A stretch of 64,000 nt of DNA from Sclerodactyla briareus (Eukaryota; Echinodermata; Holothuroidea; Dendrochirotida; Sclerodactylidae): the NCBI GenBank assembly GCA_026419785.1, contig JAODTK010004098.1:124001-188000 (forward strand). The letters are read 5' to 3'. The position numbers and the translations under genes are program-made. This document shows, one piece after another, positions 47,719-61,311 of this stretch; the stretch's first letter is position 1, and the number at the start of each line of letters is the position of its first letter. The notes beneath the pieces are model-generated. The model was given only the letters and a program-made list of their open reading frames with translations, ran no database searches and had not been told where the DNA came from.

Positions 47719-49234
47719 GTGTTTACGAGTGATAAATGATGGACGAATGGATTGGAAATATTGGATTTATCAAAGTTAATCTTCAGCCCTGAGGCCCCAA
47801 TTCAATAATCCTTCAAGATCTAACATTATTTTAAGACGATGTTATGAACCATCTAAAAAAGAACACCGTGGTCATGTCGCATACTGTAAGATTTTTAATC
47901 CATCACCTAAAACTGAAATTCCTTTAATAGCTTTATTATCAATAATCTTCTTGCCAGTAGGCACACAAATGATAAAAAATATAAGGACTTAAAGGGCTGC
48001 CTTGTCTGACTCCCCTAGTTATATCGAAAGAGGCCGTGTCAAAACCATTGTTACAAAAAGAGGCGACGAATTAGACTAAAGCGTTTGGAGGGGGTGTGGT
48101 TTTTTGTTTCAAGGTCGGAAGCCGTTTCCGAAGCAACAATGTTAATGCTGGAAGATGAAATTCCAATTTAATCTATCAAACGCTTTCTCAAAATGTATGA
48201 AAACAAAAAAACTGGAAATAAAATTATGTTTACAAAAATCTATGGTTTCCAAAATACAACGAATTTTCTCCCCGATAAAGCGGCCTTTATGTAGCCAGTT
48301 GGACTAGGGCCAATTTATTTTATCAATAACTGTCTTTAATTTCGTTGCTAAGCCTTTGGAAGAAACAGATTTTAGTCTAATATTATAATGAGATTGGCGA
48401 TCGTTGACCTATGTCGAATCTCGCTGATTTAGGAATAAGGGTAATTGTCGGCCACGGGAGCTCAGTAGACACGCCCACCCCTGTAAAAACAACAATGAAA
48501 GAGAGTTGGTCAATAAAGTAAAAGTAGGCCACAAACATGTATATAAAACTCTACCGGCAGTCCGTCCCTGGATATGTGACTCCCATCGCCTGTCGCCCAT
48601 GGACTTAGAGAAAAAACCTTACATCCCCCATCTTTTGTGAGGGGGCCTCACACAACGCAGCCAGCATCGCCTCACTTAATGCCCTTCGCATTAGACTATT
48701 TCAATTAACGTTTGAAAGAAGGGTAAGAGCTCCACATATCATCTCGTATACAAATCGTCGTGATTGTAAAATTAATAAAAAGCTCGCGGAAGAATATGTT
48801 AAGGTATTATCCGTCAATATCCTCACCTGTTGTGATGTTTTTCTTTTAAAGAATTACGAATTAACATATTAACCTGTATGACGCCTTTCTAGGATTTAGA
48901 AAATAACTGGTATTTTTCTCGCCGGTCCACCCACTCTGCTTGGAGCGTATGATTATGCCCTTTAACTTATCATCATAGAGTGTTGTTCCCAATTTGATGT
49001 CTTTTCAAGTGCGCAAGATTTTTCAAAAGTGTGTTTGTATCGAAGGAGTTAATCGTGATAAGCCTTTTCAAGGACAGAGATTGTTTTTCATAACATCCCT
49101 TCACTTCTACGATCTCTGGCTTATTTTGCCCATAATGCAAAGAATGCTTTCTAATTTTATACTTTACAAATTCCCAAGTGAACTGAGGATTTTTTGATCA
49201 TGACATTCAGTCAAAGCTAGATTCAATAAAGCAG
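47718..49234 (-). mobile_element. Younger L1-like LINE, 5'-truncated, reverse-transcriptase part
   Basis: Minus-strand pieces match an L1-type ORF2 in order: QFTWEFVKYKIRKHS (about 49170), a long linker, ITLIPKS and RSPISL (about 48430), GRFIGEN (about 48270), FIHFEKAFDRLNWNFIF (the RT block with the first catalytic region, about 48180), RGVRQGSPLSPYIF (about 48010), a KILQYA remnant of the YADD catalytic box damaged by an indel, and LKINFDKSNISNPF (about 47775). Multiple frameshifts and stops show that it is inactive. The 5' end coincides with the 18-bp direct repeat. The 3' side is cut by the array B tail at 47718. The endonuclease domain is absent. Confidence 0.8.
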
Positions 49235-49252
49235 CAATCGCAGTCATTACAA
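49235..49252. repeat. 18-bp direct repeat, right copy (possible target duplication)
   Basis: CAATCGCAGTCATTACAA, identical to 43753-43770. It abuts the 5' end of the younger LINE block. Confidence 0.8.
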
Positions 49253-49299
49253 GCTTCGTCATAATCTGCTATGAGCCTAAAGCTAAAGTACAATGGACA

Positions 49300-52200
49300 T
49301 GTAAACCTAACTTCCCCCAAAAAACCGACCATCAGAAAAATTCAGCTGATTCGAGTGTGAAAGGAGACATTTGCGACTGCCATGTGCTCTGTGATGTAAC
49401 AAAAGTAACAGTGATCCTGTGTGACACAAAGTCAATCCAAAACAGGGATTTTCAAGTGAGCCTTGACAAAAAGTGGAACTAACAAGGGAATGATTGAAAA
49501 ATTACATAAAATTGTTCCAAGTTATAGAAGAATTGTCATTAAGTTTTCATTAATTCTTCTTTCATGATTATTTTAACCAAGATTCTCTGCTATGAGGGTG
49601 CAAAAAAATATCAGCATCTACTGTGTAGTAAAGTCGCAAGGGCGACATCGTAGGTAGGTCGTACCAAGCAGATTGGTCTTGGGGGGTGTTTTGAGGTCGG
49701 AACCAAGGGAAGTGCGCGCCCTCATAAATGCCTCCTCACCCTCCCTATGGGCAATTAGTACAATTATGGGCCCTAGAAGAATGCTGCTGGAATATTGCTA
49801 AAATAAACAGCGGCAAAACCTCTACTGACTGAAAAAATCAGGTTGGGCTGCCTCAGTTAGGGTGAAATAAAAGGAGATTAAATCAAAAAACGGGAACGTG
49901 CTTAGAAATTGCCAAATTTTTGGTGTGTCCGTCCTTTCATTTGTGCCAGTTAAAGATGATCTGTGTGACATGGACCATTGTACTTAAACAAGAAGTTACA
50001 TTAACGTAGGCTAAAATACTTCTTACTCAATTTACCCCAATACTAACATAAAAATTTCCGCCAAATGGTCTATTCAGAGAAACTGCTAAAGAGAAAAAAT
50101 GTAAAAACAACATCACACAAACAACACCACCCCATCATATACACAACATGCCAAAAGGATTGCAGTCTCTTCAGAACGTTGTTCAGGCAAGATAATAAAA
50201 CCAGTAGGTGGAAATGTTGAGTTACCATGATGAGCAATGTTGAAAGTTAAAGCTGAGGTCCAGACTCCTACATAAACTCTTTTTGGGGTCATGCTTATGT
50301 AGGGCCCTAACCCAAAAGGCTGATGGGTTGAATACCATAGCGGTCCAATTAAGCCAATAATGAAGTTGCAAACCATAATGTAATGGACACCAGCCTGGCC
50401 ACTAGCAACCAGTCAGTCAGATTACCTGTCATATGAGAGCCAAAAGGTAATAAAATGTATTGAGTATATGACCCAGAAATCAGAGTGAAACATTTCAGAG
50501 TGATGGAACATGGCTTAGAGTTCATTGAGGGTGATGTGGCATTAAGGTCAGGGGTCCAAGGTATGATGCAATTTGGTACCCATCCCGAGGGAAGAGGCTA
50601 TAGCCGCGACTATGAATTAAAAATAAACTCAGAAATCTAGTAATCATGATCTAGTCATGTTATCGTAAGTACACAAGAACAGATTAATTAAATGAACCCG
50701 GTCTTATTCCCAGGAAATCTTGCTATTAAAGGGAAAATTGACATCTCGAAGGTAGAAACCCTTGGAATGCACAATCATATGACATTTAAAAGTTTTGGCG
50801 GGGACTTGCCCTTTAAAACACAGCAAGGTGCTGATGTAAACCAATATGACTGGCATCCCAAAGATGAGTATCTTACCTTAGATAATCCTCTATTCCTCTG
50901 GATGCAGGAAAATTATGCCATGTCCACTATGAGGGACACAGCGGTTGAATTCTCTTTATGGGATAGTAGGACCTCTGGATGTCTTCGTCACCCTAGGCCC
51001 CAAATCCTATCCTTATTCAGTGGTTGTCCTATACCAGATGGATCCTTTTTGCTGTGGAGGATGAATTGGAAGGAGAAGGATGAATTGAGGCAAAATTAAC
51101 CAGGGTTAAGGGCGGGCGATTCAATCAAAATAGCCTGCAAAGAGGGTGGGGAGTTCAATGCAAAGTGGAGGGTCCGACTCCCAAATCCATAGGTGAAAAG
51201 TGAAGATCAATTCTTTTGTGTGTAAAAAGACAACAAGTATGGAGGGCTTCAGCAAAGTCCCAAGGGGGGTCATGCCTATCAAGATCCACCTGTGGTTGCA
51301 CACTACTGTAGCTACATTGTATGTGGGGGAGTTGGGGTTGCCAACTGGCTTCTCATCTTCCACTAAATTTAGTTGTGGGTGGGGGGCGGAAAACAAGATA
51401 GGCATATGATGTACAAGTGAGGAGACAACTGCAGTGAATCCACACGTAAATTTTGTAAATGTCCACTGGGAATAGGACTGTGTGCACTGTTTTGCACAAG
51501 TTTGCATTCATAATCCCACTCTCACCACTGCCCCCAGAAACTCCCCCTCAAGGCAAAATCTGTTGCTCAGCACTCGCTCCAGGCCCACCCCATCCGCTCT
51601 CTCGAGACAAAACCACTTATCCTCCACTTGTGCCACAGCACCCATCGCCACCCATCGGCTCCCCTCTCCTCCCCCACTCCCTTTCAAGACAGGATCTCTG
51701 TCCTGCTCTTGCTCCCACGCACTGCCCGATTGCCTGATCATAGTTTGTCACCCATGTCTGGCTATGTACAAGGGGATGCACTTCCAACAATGCAACCACG
51801 CAGTTAAGTTCAAAACAAAGTCGCACCTTTTTGGAAATCTGTCATGCAGGAAATCGAGAAACTGAACCTATTTTTGGCAATTGCACTTTTATCCAAACTA
51901 CTAAAGGAAGTTTTAAAGCTTCGGAACCGAAGGGGTATAGGATTCCAAAAACTTCCGCTCCTGTTTATTCCCACACTTCATTATCAGTAACATCTGTCTG
52001 GTGAGGTACCCTCAACTGTAGGCTTACCACAGCTCCACCACATGGCTGTATAGATCAAATGTGGGGACTTCATGGGCACAGAGATGAGGAAGGGTAAAGT
52101 TACAAGGTCTGCAAGCCAAGGGGCAACATCCACTTGTTGAAAGTCCACTTGTTAAAGAAAAAAAGAATTGCCATGTTACCACCAATGTCATGGCCAACCA

Positions 52201-55200
52201 CACTGCAGTCTGTAGAATTGGAACCACATACTACCTGTAGAAATAGTGCTCAAAATTGAAGACCGGTTGATTTAGGCCCATACAGCAGCAGTGCAGCATG
52301 CCCACTGTACATTTGGTGATTTTGCTCCATTATCTATTCAACTCACACATTGTCTGCATACATTTACTGCTGCTTCTCCAATCAACCAGGCAGAGCAGCG
52401 AGTGACCTCTGAGCTGCGACATTCTGACACGCCCCAAGGGCTACAAACTGTACACCATCTGTGAGAAAGCTCCACTAAACCGGACCACTGCATCAGCCAT
52501 GTGCTGTGAGGTAGCAGGTAGCAATGTTCATTAATAATAACTGATACTAGCGGAATGTAGAGTAGCTAAACTTGTAAGATATGGCCCTCAGGAGAGTTAC
52601 ACCAACAAAAAGTTTCCCTCTAGTTCAGCTTTGTGGGTCATAGTAGGAAGTACAGTCAAGCAAAACATTGACTTTTCAAACAAATTGCTGGCTGGTCCCA
52701 GTCACAGCCCCAAGATGAACTGGGAAAGATAGGCATATGAAAGTTTGTTCAAAGAAAGGTAGTTCCAGTATGAGGGCATGATGTCTGAACAGCGAAAACA
52801 CGCTGCCTCCCGAACAGAGGGGGTTAACTTCACCAAACATGGATATAGACATGGGGTGAAGTTGATTTTTCCCCAATCATCCGAACATTTCTCAAACATG
52901 CATAAGATCAGCAACACTTTCCGAAATTTAATTCAAGGGGATTTTTTTAGGCAGTGGAAATGAAACATCAAAATTTATAGGTTCTCGTGTGGGGGTTAGG
53001 TTGGATGAAGAAAATTCTGGCACTGCCTCTTCCCCCACCCCAACTATCTCCCCCCCTCTCTCCTGCCCATCTTCCTAATTCAATTGTCTTCCTCATGCTA
53101 TATACAGGTAGTGGATGCCAAGCACCACGCCCCTCCCCCATACCGTCCACTGGTCATGACAGTATCGTATATGAGAACAGCATTTGGAATTAGGCTAAGA
53201 TCACCATTTTGTATGCGCTTTGTATGCGCTATGTATAGCAACATAAGGATCGAACAGCTTGATCAGTGGTCGATGCCTCATCACATACATCTAAACTAAA
53301 CCCCTTCTTTTATCGCCAAAACCCATTTTTCATGCCAAATGTACTGCAGGCTAATTGTGCAATTTTATCAGTGCATCGCACAGAGAGTTAACAAATCCAA
53401 TAAATTATTGTACGATGAAAGTTTAAATTATTTTCAAACGGACGTCCAATCGAATTAATGTATGGTATGTATGCAACCAGTGTGAACAGCCCTTTTAAAA
53501 GCAGTTATCCTGAATATAGATCCCACCGAAAGTGGATTACTGTACTAGAGCATAGCAAAATGTCTAATCATAACAGGGCATGGGGTCCACTGCAAGAACA
53601 GGACTTTAATATTTGAAGTTTCAAACTATTCTGGAAGGTAAACAATGAACTATTACAAATAGGGCCAGGGTTTGGAATACTAATGACAATCATTATTCGC
53701 CCATTTTGTGGTGGAAATTACACTCAAACTGTCTCAGAAAATAAATATAAAGCCTGGCCTATCTGTTTGTTATGATATCCAACTCAAGAGTGCAAACTAC
53801 CAAATACATGCCTTTCATTATTCTTACTAGAAGCACTTGAGAGGTTAGGCTTCATCAGTTGAGATTCTTAGGAAGGAGGACTACAATACTGGTTGCAAAG
53901 ATACCAACACAATTGTGCCATTTTAACCCCTCCGTCATCGTCACCCCGTTAAAGGTCCAGTCCTGGATCACCTCCTGAGGAACAGCCTTCATGAATCTAC
54001 CCACCCATCTCCACCTTACCATGCAGAGCCATATATCCAGAAATGGTCACACACAGGCACGAGGTTGGACAATGGGGTGATGACCGCTGTCCTGAAGGGG
54101 GGGGGTGTCCCCTTCCTGTTCTGAAACTGCCTTCGAAAGCAAGGTTGCGTAGTATGGGGCCGGAGCAATTCTTCAATCTAACATATGGTATGTCCGAAGG
54201 AGGAAAGGGTGATTGAGAGTCTGACAGACTGAGAAAGCTATTTAGCATTTTTATTCTTATTTAGCAGTCGCTGCCACCACCTACGGTGTAGCTCTGGATT
54301 AACCACTAACATGTCATCTCTAATCTCATCTTCCCTACATACTGAACAATCTTATCATCCCCACACCCCTTTCATCCCCTGCCTGGTGACCAGTGTTAAC
54401 CGAGTCCCACTTGTGCTAGTGGGAGCTGTCCTGGAACATAGTAGCAGAGAGTGTCAATAAGGTTATTCGACTATTGCCCAGTCTAGTTATGATGCAGTCA
54501 AAACCCGAACAAAGCAAGGCGTGGCCAGGGGTGATAGAGTGTTGCAGAATGAGATTCCTAACAACTTGTTCATCAATTCATTGATTCAAAGCATGCTTGG
54601 ATAAATTGTCCTTAGTAAGCTGACAGACACCACCTGATACACACTGTGTGATCTCAACCTGTGATCGCTCATAACTAACTCTGAATGGCACAAATTGAAA
54701 TAGTGTTCAGCCCTCTGCTCCTGGTACAAGGGATTGGCACGTCATCATCTACCAAACTCTGACATTTTTGTGCCCTCAGGGAAGGAATCTGAGGTTCCTT
54801 TACCATAATAAACCGGTGACTTTTAACATGTAAAACAGGCTTAGAGTCACAGGAAAGCTCTTCACCAATAGTGGTTTACACAAATATTGTCTCTAATGGC
54901 CCTTTGTCTGCACAGACCATCTGAAAGGAAACACCAATGGGAGGTACAACACAGTGGACTGGATATTTCCCAGTAGATTGCTGGAGGGAAATTTCATTAA
55001 AGAAATTTCTAGCGGTCAGTTCCCTTGGGCCACATGCCATAGGAGCACCGAAAGGGAAATTATAGCATGTGATATCTTAATGACATGTATGCATTGAAAC
55101 ATTAACACTACATCAATCAAGCAATAATCAATCCAGGAAATTTACTGAAAATGCTTCAATTCACTAATTATGGGATAGTTATGAATAGAAAAACATCACT

Positions 55201-55839
55201 CAGGCTCACTGCATGATATGAGAACCAACTTGAAAAGAACTGCGAAAATATGGGGAAATGTTCAAGAACAAACAGGACACTCTACTGTGTTAATGCCAGT
55301 AACTTAGGAGGAGGTAATATTAGGTGACTGTCACAAGTATGTTTCACCAGATACGTGAAACGTTATTTACTTGGACAAATGAACCAACAATTGGCATTTT
55401 GAAATTGTCATATGTTTATTGCAGTTTTGCTAACACTCACTCTCCTATATACCCTCAGCAAGACCTGCTCTTAAATATCACACCTGACATTCATTATGAC
55501 ATTAAACGACTAACATTAACAAAAATAGACCACCTTTACCAATAAACAATTACCATAATTGCACATCCAAGCGTTTGAACAAAAAAATAAATTTTGATAT
55601 CATGTCTCAATATTCCATTTTGGCACATCAGAAAGTTCTCATTTCGCATCTGACTTAGTTTGGTATCTGAAATAAAGGAGAAGCGATAGACCTGCTTTAC
55701 CCAGGGTGAATGGCATGTCACATAAAGTCTAAAGACTTTAACACCATAAGTGGCATACCAGAAAAGCCCCCATCACTGACAAAATTCCAGTCAGAGTGTC
55801 ATCACAACTGAAACCTAAGAATGTAGATATATTCCACAG
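49300..55839. other. Mostly unassigned DNA
   Basis: Includes a stretch related to that near 4660 (TTCAGCTGATTCGAGTGT near 49342) and R2 copy 2. A 135-codon plus-strand frame at 50692-51099 is within chance expectation and matched nothing. A strong pyrimidine tract and acceptor precede a short open stretch at about 53109, again unidentified. Confidence 0.4.
49676..49775 (+). repeat. Dispersed repeat family R2, copy 2
   Basis: GGTCGGAACCAAGGGAAGTG, CGCCCTCATAAATGCCTC, CCCTCCCTATGGGCAA and TATGGGCCCTAG correspond to the copy at 17800-17912. Confidence 0.6.
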
Positions 55840-56052
55840 CAAGATGATGATGATGATAAAGCCCCCCAGATGTCCAGTGGTGATGTGTCTGTTTTGCTTC
55901 CCTACTACCCTAATCTGAGGGGAGATGACACATCAATGAGCCTCAGCAGCGAGCTGCAGGTTAGATCACACATACAGAGTTCCAATTTCAGGGAGTCTCT
56001 GCTACACCATGTCTCGGAGAACCCCCCCCCCAGTGTGACAGAGAGCTACTGA
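55840..56052 (+). CDS. Candidate terminal coding exon, unknown protein
   Basis: Not recognised. An acceptor (GATATATTCCACAG) opens a 213-nt plus-strand stretch in phase 0, ending at TGA (70 residues). It starts QDDDDDKAPQMSSGDVSVLL and continues PYYPNLRGDD, SMSLSSELQ, NFRESLLHH, ending PPPSVTESY. The acidic start and Ser-rich, hydrophilic body would suit the cytoplasmic or disordered C-terminal tail of a protein. An internal CAG/GTTAGA could also serve as a donor. No neighbouring exon was identified on the same strand, and no polyadenylation signal is obvious just downstream. Confidence 0.3.
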   Translation, partial: QDDDDDKAPQMSSGDVSVLLPYYPNLRGDDTSMSLSSELQVRSHIQSSNFRESLLHHVSENPPPSVTESY

Positions 56053-56103
56053 CAAGAGTCAAAATTTATAGGTGGTAAACTGTAATAGTTATATCCCACT
56101 CAC

Positions 56104-56292
56104 TTGCTTTATTGTGGCTGGAGGTGATACATCTCGTGGGGTGCTGAGTATGGCGCTGGCGGATAATGGGAGGCTTTGTGGAACCATGGAATTGTAATAC
56201 CATACAGAGTGGGCGGGTTGTTCTGACTTCATGCCCTGAGCAATCCTATTCTCCTTGTAAAAGGGATTGAAGTTGCTGGGACTCGTCTCCAT
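56104..56292 (-). CDS. Candidate coding exon, unknown protein
   Basis: Not recognised. A 189-nt minus-strand block from an ATG in fair context (GGGGAATGG) to a textbook donor GTGAGT after codon 63, fully open. It begins METSPSNFNPFYKENRIAQG, later has SVWYYNSMVPQSLP and ends SPPATIKQ. The Pro/Ser/Asn-rich content suggests a disordered region. The frame stays open for about eight codons upstream of the ATG, so it could be an internal exon, but no good acceptor is visible. It runs towards the candidate plus-strand exon at 55840-56052, so if both are real their transcripts overlap tail to tail. Confidence 0.3.
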
Positions 56293-59200
56293 TCCCCAAT
56301 AACAGTGCAATGCCCTTGTTTAATATCAACGATGATCATGTTATGGGATACTCGCAAAGTTGCACCCAGAGTTGTACAGTTTTATGGCTCAAGTTTCTTC
56401 ACCATTTGGGACACCAGATTGTTCTGCCTCCTCTGACACTTGTGCGGTGCACCATACGAGGGTGATGATCGGAGCACCATACGTAGGCGTGATGAGGAGT
56501 AGATTCCACAAACTCACAGATCGTAAAATGGAACTATGAGATCTTTCACCGTCTTGTCCTTGCACCCCACCCCTGTGCTATCAAAACATCTTGCTATTTC
56601 AACGCAGTCCGTGTTAGCACCCTATCGTCCTTTCATTTTGCCCAATTTTGAAGTAAGTTCTTGAGCGGGGGCTGGGGTTAGAACTGGGGTAAGTAGAATA
56701 AGGAAACAGATTCTCTTGTTTCTATCCCCTTTGGTACTATGACTGACCCAACTTGATTCACACTTCCCCATTGCCAGCAGGATACTCCCACTGTTCTCAA
56801 CCATGAAGGCAGAGTAAGTCATGAAAAAGTAGGCTACACCACATTGCAGTAACAATTGCATGCTCTTACTGATAACAGGGACTATACGGCATAGGCCTAC
56901 AACAAGCTACATGATGAAGGGCATTATTTGGATTGTGTTTTTCAAAGGATGATGTTGTCTGCGGGTCATAGATGCAGCCCAAATAGGATGTGTAGGCCAA
57001 TGGACAACTTCCTAATACCATCACATACTCCCACCATAATAGCTTATAGGAGGAAGCACTGGTTGCAACAAGTGTGGCGTATTCACGAATCACACAATCT
57101 CATTTGAGGGGGGCACAATATTGCGTCAGAAGGTCTTGTCCACAAGCGTATAATGCATCGAAAATTTACTGAGCTGCTCAACCTCTACCAACCAATAGGA
57201 TATAGCTCACAATCTACAGTAAACCTTAGGTTGTCTTAGGTTGTTTCAACTTGTTTGCATGCACACATGCATCCCCCATGCACCATTAGCTCAAGACACA
57301 GGGTACCAGACCGTTTCAGCAACTAGGTATGCACAAGCAGCTACCCTGCATGAACTAGTCCAATGCATTTGGAAGTGACTTCAAGAAAACCAGAATAACT
57401 GGAGTCAAGTTAACAAGTCCCCTGGTCATAAAGGCGAGTGAGAAACTGTCCTGTAATAATGGAGGACTTCTTCACCTTGGCCTACTTGACCGAATGGTTG
57501 CTGAGACCCTGAGACAGAATTTGCCTTTAAGGATGGTACAAGTATTTAGAACCCTTCCACCCAGAATGGGAAATAAGTGACTCAAAGGCACCAATTTTGG
57601 GGGCACAAGGGCATAGCCACGTGCTGAAATTGGGCCCGAAGCACTGAAAGCAGTTAGAAGGAACAGTTTGTGTGCACTGTAAAAAACTTTATATTCAGAG
57701 ACCCTCATGAAGTTGGGGGTCTCCCCTCCCCTCCTCAGTGATTGCGCCATTGTGGCGATTGGCGAAATCAGGTTTGGAGAGAAAACTATTAGTATATAGT
57801 GCTGTGCAAGTGCAACACACTCACCTGTTATCAATATCAGCGAAGAATGGTGCAAGCATACGACTCTGAGGCTCTGATGGCGTAATCAAACAGAACTGCA
57901 CCTTTTGTCGAAATCTGTGAACAGGAAAACGGTCACAGGAAATGAAAACCGAATGTTGAGTTAGGTCTAGCTGCTATCTCTAGTCTCCTTGCACTGTCCG
58001 ACTGTTTCAGGAGGCAACTATAAACATGACAGATTTGTTTTGACATGCTTCAAGAAATGTCTGGATTACAGAAGCCACACCTATTGACTTTGGAATACAA
58101 TAATTATAATTATAGCAGTAGTGAATCTGCCAATAAAGAGGCTGAAAAGTTAAGAAGAGGTGGCATGTGATCTGTTGGAATCGCCAGAATGGGACTAGTA
58201 GGTTAAATGGGAAGGGTTACCAAATCTTTTGGAGGCCATGTCCTACTTTTTCCTAGCATGTCCTCTCTAAAAATTGAAAAATTCTCCTCCCAGTGTATTT
58301 ATGGCTGTAATTTTAATATTAACAACATTGTTGTCTTTCCATGTCAGTCATAGCTGTTTCATTTCATTTCCGAAATGTCCTCTTTTTGGCCACTGAAGTT
58401 CTGGTAACCATAGAGATAGTTAGAGGAGGGTTCTTGGACCATAACAAGCAATGATTATTACAGCATAGACATACTTTTACACCATTCCATGTCCAAAAAG
58501 GACAAGGATGCCGACTTGTTCAAATATTGATGATCCAGATTCTAGAAACTTTATCGTCACCTGCAGTAAGAGGGGAGGATATTATTACCTTGAAAGTCTA
58601 GTCAGTTTCACATACAGATTGCCACTTGCCAGTGTCAGCCAATAGTCACTGATCTCAAAAATTGCCGATGCCGGAGCTAATCTGGTTTCCCATGGGGGGG
58701 GGGGGGGGGGGCAATTTGGTCATCAAATTTTGGTTCAGCTCATGTATTTTTCTTTTTTGTATCTATATTTCATGTGCTATCGGCCTCACAATGACTATTC
58801 ATGAGATTGCAGCAGTAGCCAATGGTCGCTCAATACACGAGCCCACCCTCAATGCAGGAAGTATCAAATATGGGTCTGTCCAGACGTGATTATTCAGTAT
58901 CTTCCCTAAGAGATCAACCTTGTTAATTGGAGGCCAACTGGGGATAATCTGCCAATTAAGTTACACATCTCCACTAACAGGATGGAGAGAATGCAGAACA
59001 GTTAAGTCATAAAGTGGTTACAATAATATTTTCAAACTATAGTCTATGCATGGAGATTTAAACAAGTTCCATGGTAGAAGTGGGGCTAGTGAGCCACATG
59101 TAGTCAATCATCTCACGATTAAAGAGGCAATATCCTCACAAAACACATAGTGAAATAATTTTGCAGCCTACTTCGATACTATACACACAGACTGCAATGG

Positions 59201-61311
59201 AATTTGGGTGAACACTTCCCTCCCACCCCCCCCCACATCCCCCCAAAATTGTTGTTCTTCTTACACTAGTTTGGCTGCAGAAATAAGTGTGACTGTTGGC
59301 AGCCTGAAAGACTGCTCTGACAAGTTTACAACCTGAGCTAATAAGGCAACCAGCATATAGCTGATCTGAGCTAAAACTATTATGGCCCATAAGTTCCCAC
59401 ACTTCGCCGTACTTCAAAATTGCTCTGTGGTTGCTGATAAGTATTTTGTATGACCCACCCCCACAATATACCAACAGCCAACTGTATATAAGAGTTTGAC
59501 ACCTCTGTGTCATTTTCTACCCCCCCCCCCTCCCCCACCATCCTGTACTATGCAGACTGGTAGAAGCTATATTATTATTGAACACAATGTGAAATTGTAC
59601 AATTCTTTGCCCCCTGCAGTATACCAGGCCTACATGTAGGCCACAATGTTTTCCTAATTTCTATGGTGACTGGAAAACAACAAAGAGGTGACTGGGAAGC
59701 TATTCTTTATTGATACTAGTTAACAAAGGAAGATCCACCCACTGATGAAAATTAATTGTCCTAGAGGTGGACAGGCCTAGATACTGCACCAAACCCCCTA
59801 CAGATACTATGTAGCAGACTGCAGCCTGGTGCATGTAGCATTATACACATACGGCATAATGCATACATGTATGTTATGCCATTCACGCCTCAATTTCCAA
59901 CTTTGGCTCAAATACAGTACCTTTGTATAATCCCACCTAAAATCAAGATGCTCTAACCACATGATCAATTTGATTTGGAATCATTGTAACAATTCAGAGC
60001 TTTGACTTGGGATCATTGTAACAATACATGACAAAAGTCACAATACCAGAGCAAAGCTGCAGGCATAAAGCTCTGCGCTGTGGTATAATTTTGAATCCAC
60101 AAATACACCCAGCACTCACTAAGCTCTTGCAATGAGCTATTTGCCAATAAGCCAAATTCCCTTGACATTAATCTGGACACCATTTTAGGAATCTTCACTT
60201 TCTGAGGTAACACAAAACTCTTAATGAGGACCAAGATGTTAACCCATATTCCCAACCTATTTATGTGAGCACTACACTTCAAATGCCGACATAACTGTCA
60301 CTAGGAAGTGTGGGTGCCTGTTGTGCCGCAGGTTTTAAATGCCGCAGTTAATTTGTGGAGTGAACCGGAGCCAAAAAGTCATTCACATATTCTCAGACCA
60401 AACTTGGATAGAATTTATCCATGGAACTAACCAAGATTAATGCTAATGAAATTATGAAAACAGATTCCACTCAGGCAGGGATTTTCTCTTTGAAATTGGT
60501 GTTTTAATATTTGTACCATGGGTTGGTCACCTAGTCAATGGTCAGCTGGTTTGGAGTGATTACTGGGCATTTTCAGTTAGATGCCAGGCTGAGCAAGTGG
60601 CTGATCAACATATGTCAGCAATATGCACACATCAGTGACCATGTGTCCTAAACCACAATAAAGCAACCGGCATCATTAGAGCAGAAGTCTTTATCTGTTA
60701 TTCATTCATACTTGTCGTAAATATTCCCCTCTGATTGGTTGAAACAAGTCAGCTGACCGTACATAAACCGGCGTTAATGCACGGTGTTAATGCACGTTAG
60801 ATCGGCACAGGCGAATAACTGGTGTATGAATTTTGATTGTTGCAAGTGTCACCGCATGTTTACAACGTATCAAATGGAATGCGCTATCACTTATTGGCTA
60901 TGGTGAAGAGATCCATTGTGCATTAGATGTTCATATTGGGCGCGATTACCAGAGCCACGAGCGTACATCAGAACGTTTTGAATAGAACTTGTATGTGTAT
61001 CTTTTACGCAAGTAGATCGAAATGACACGTGCGATGGAATGTGTTCCACGCGCAATGTAATGCGCGATGCTCCCAGAGGACGCGTTTGGGTTGAGACATT
61101 TATTTTACGCGTATGCGTCAACATTCAGCCACGCGCTTGTGTGCGCTTATATTCCCAGATGAATTTGAGAGACGCGCGTATTGTTGTTGTTAATTTATTG
61201 GCCCATTGACTCTTTGCAATGTCATCAAGGTTCCTATTTCATCATGAAGTGGTAAATTCGAGAGTTGTTTGATGCAATATTCCAACTAAATTTCGCGTTG
61301 TATGAATGAAC
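56293..61311. other. Unassigned DNA
   Basis: I see no exon with a recognisable domain. Holds an 18-base G run (58694-58711), C runs near 59221 and 59520, and from about 60740 a CpG-rich stretch with two close copies of GTTAATGCACG, possibly part of the same element as the foldback at 61.3 kb. Confidence 0.35.

Noticed and set aside
50692-51099. 135-codon plus-strand frame
   Set aside because: A few frames of this length are expected by chance in 64 kb of this composition. No domain, no signal peptide, no splice context.
53109-53200. Strong pyrimidine tract and acceptor (CTATATACAG) before a short open stretch
   Set aside because: Two frames are equally plausible, no donor is convincing and no domain is seen.
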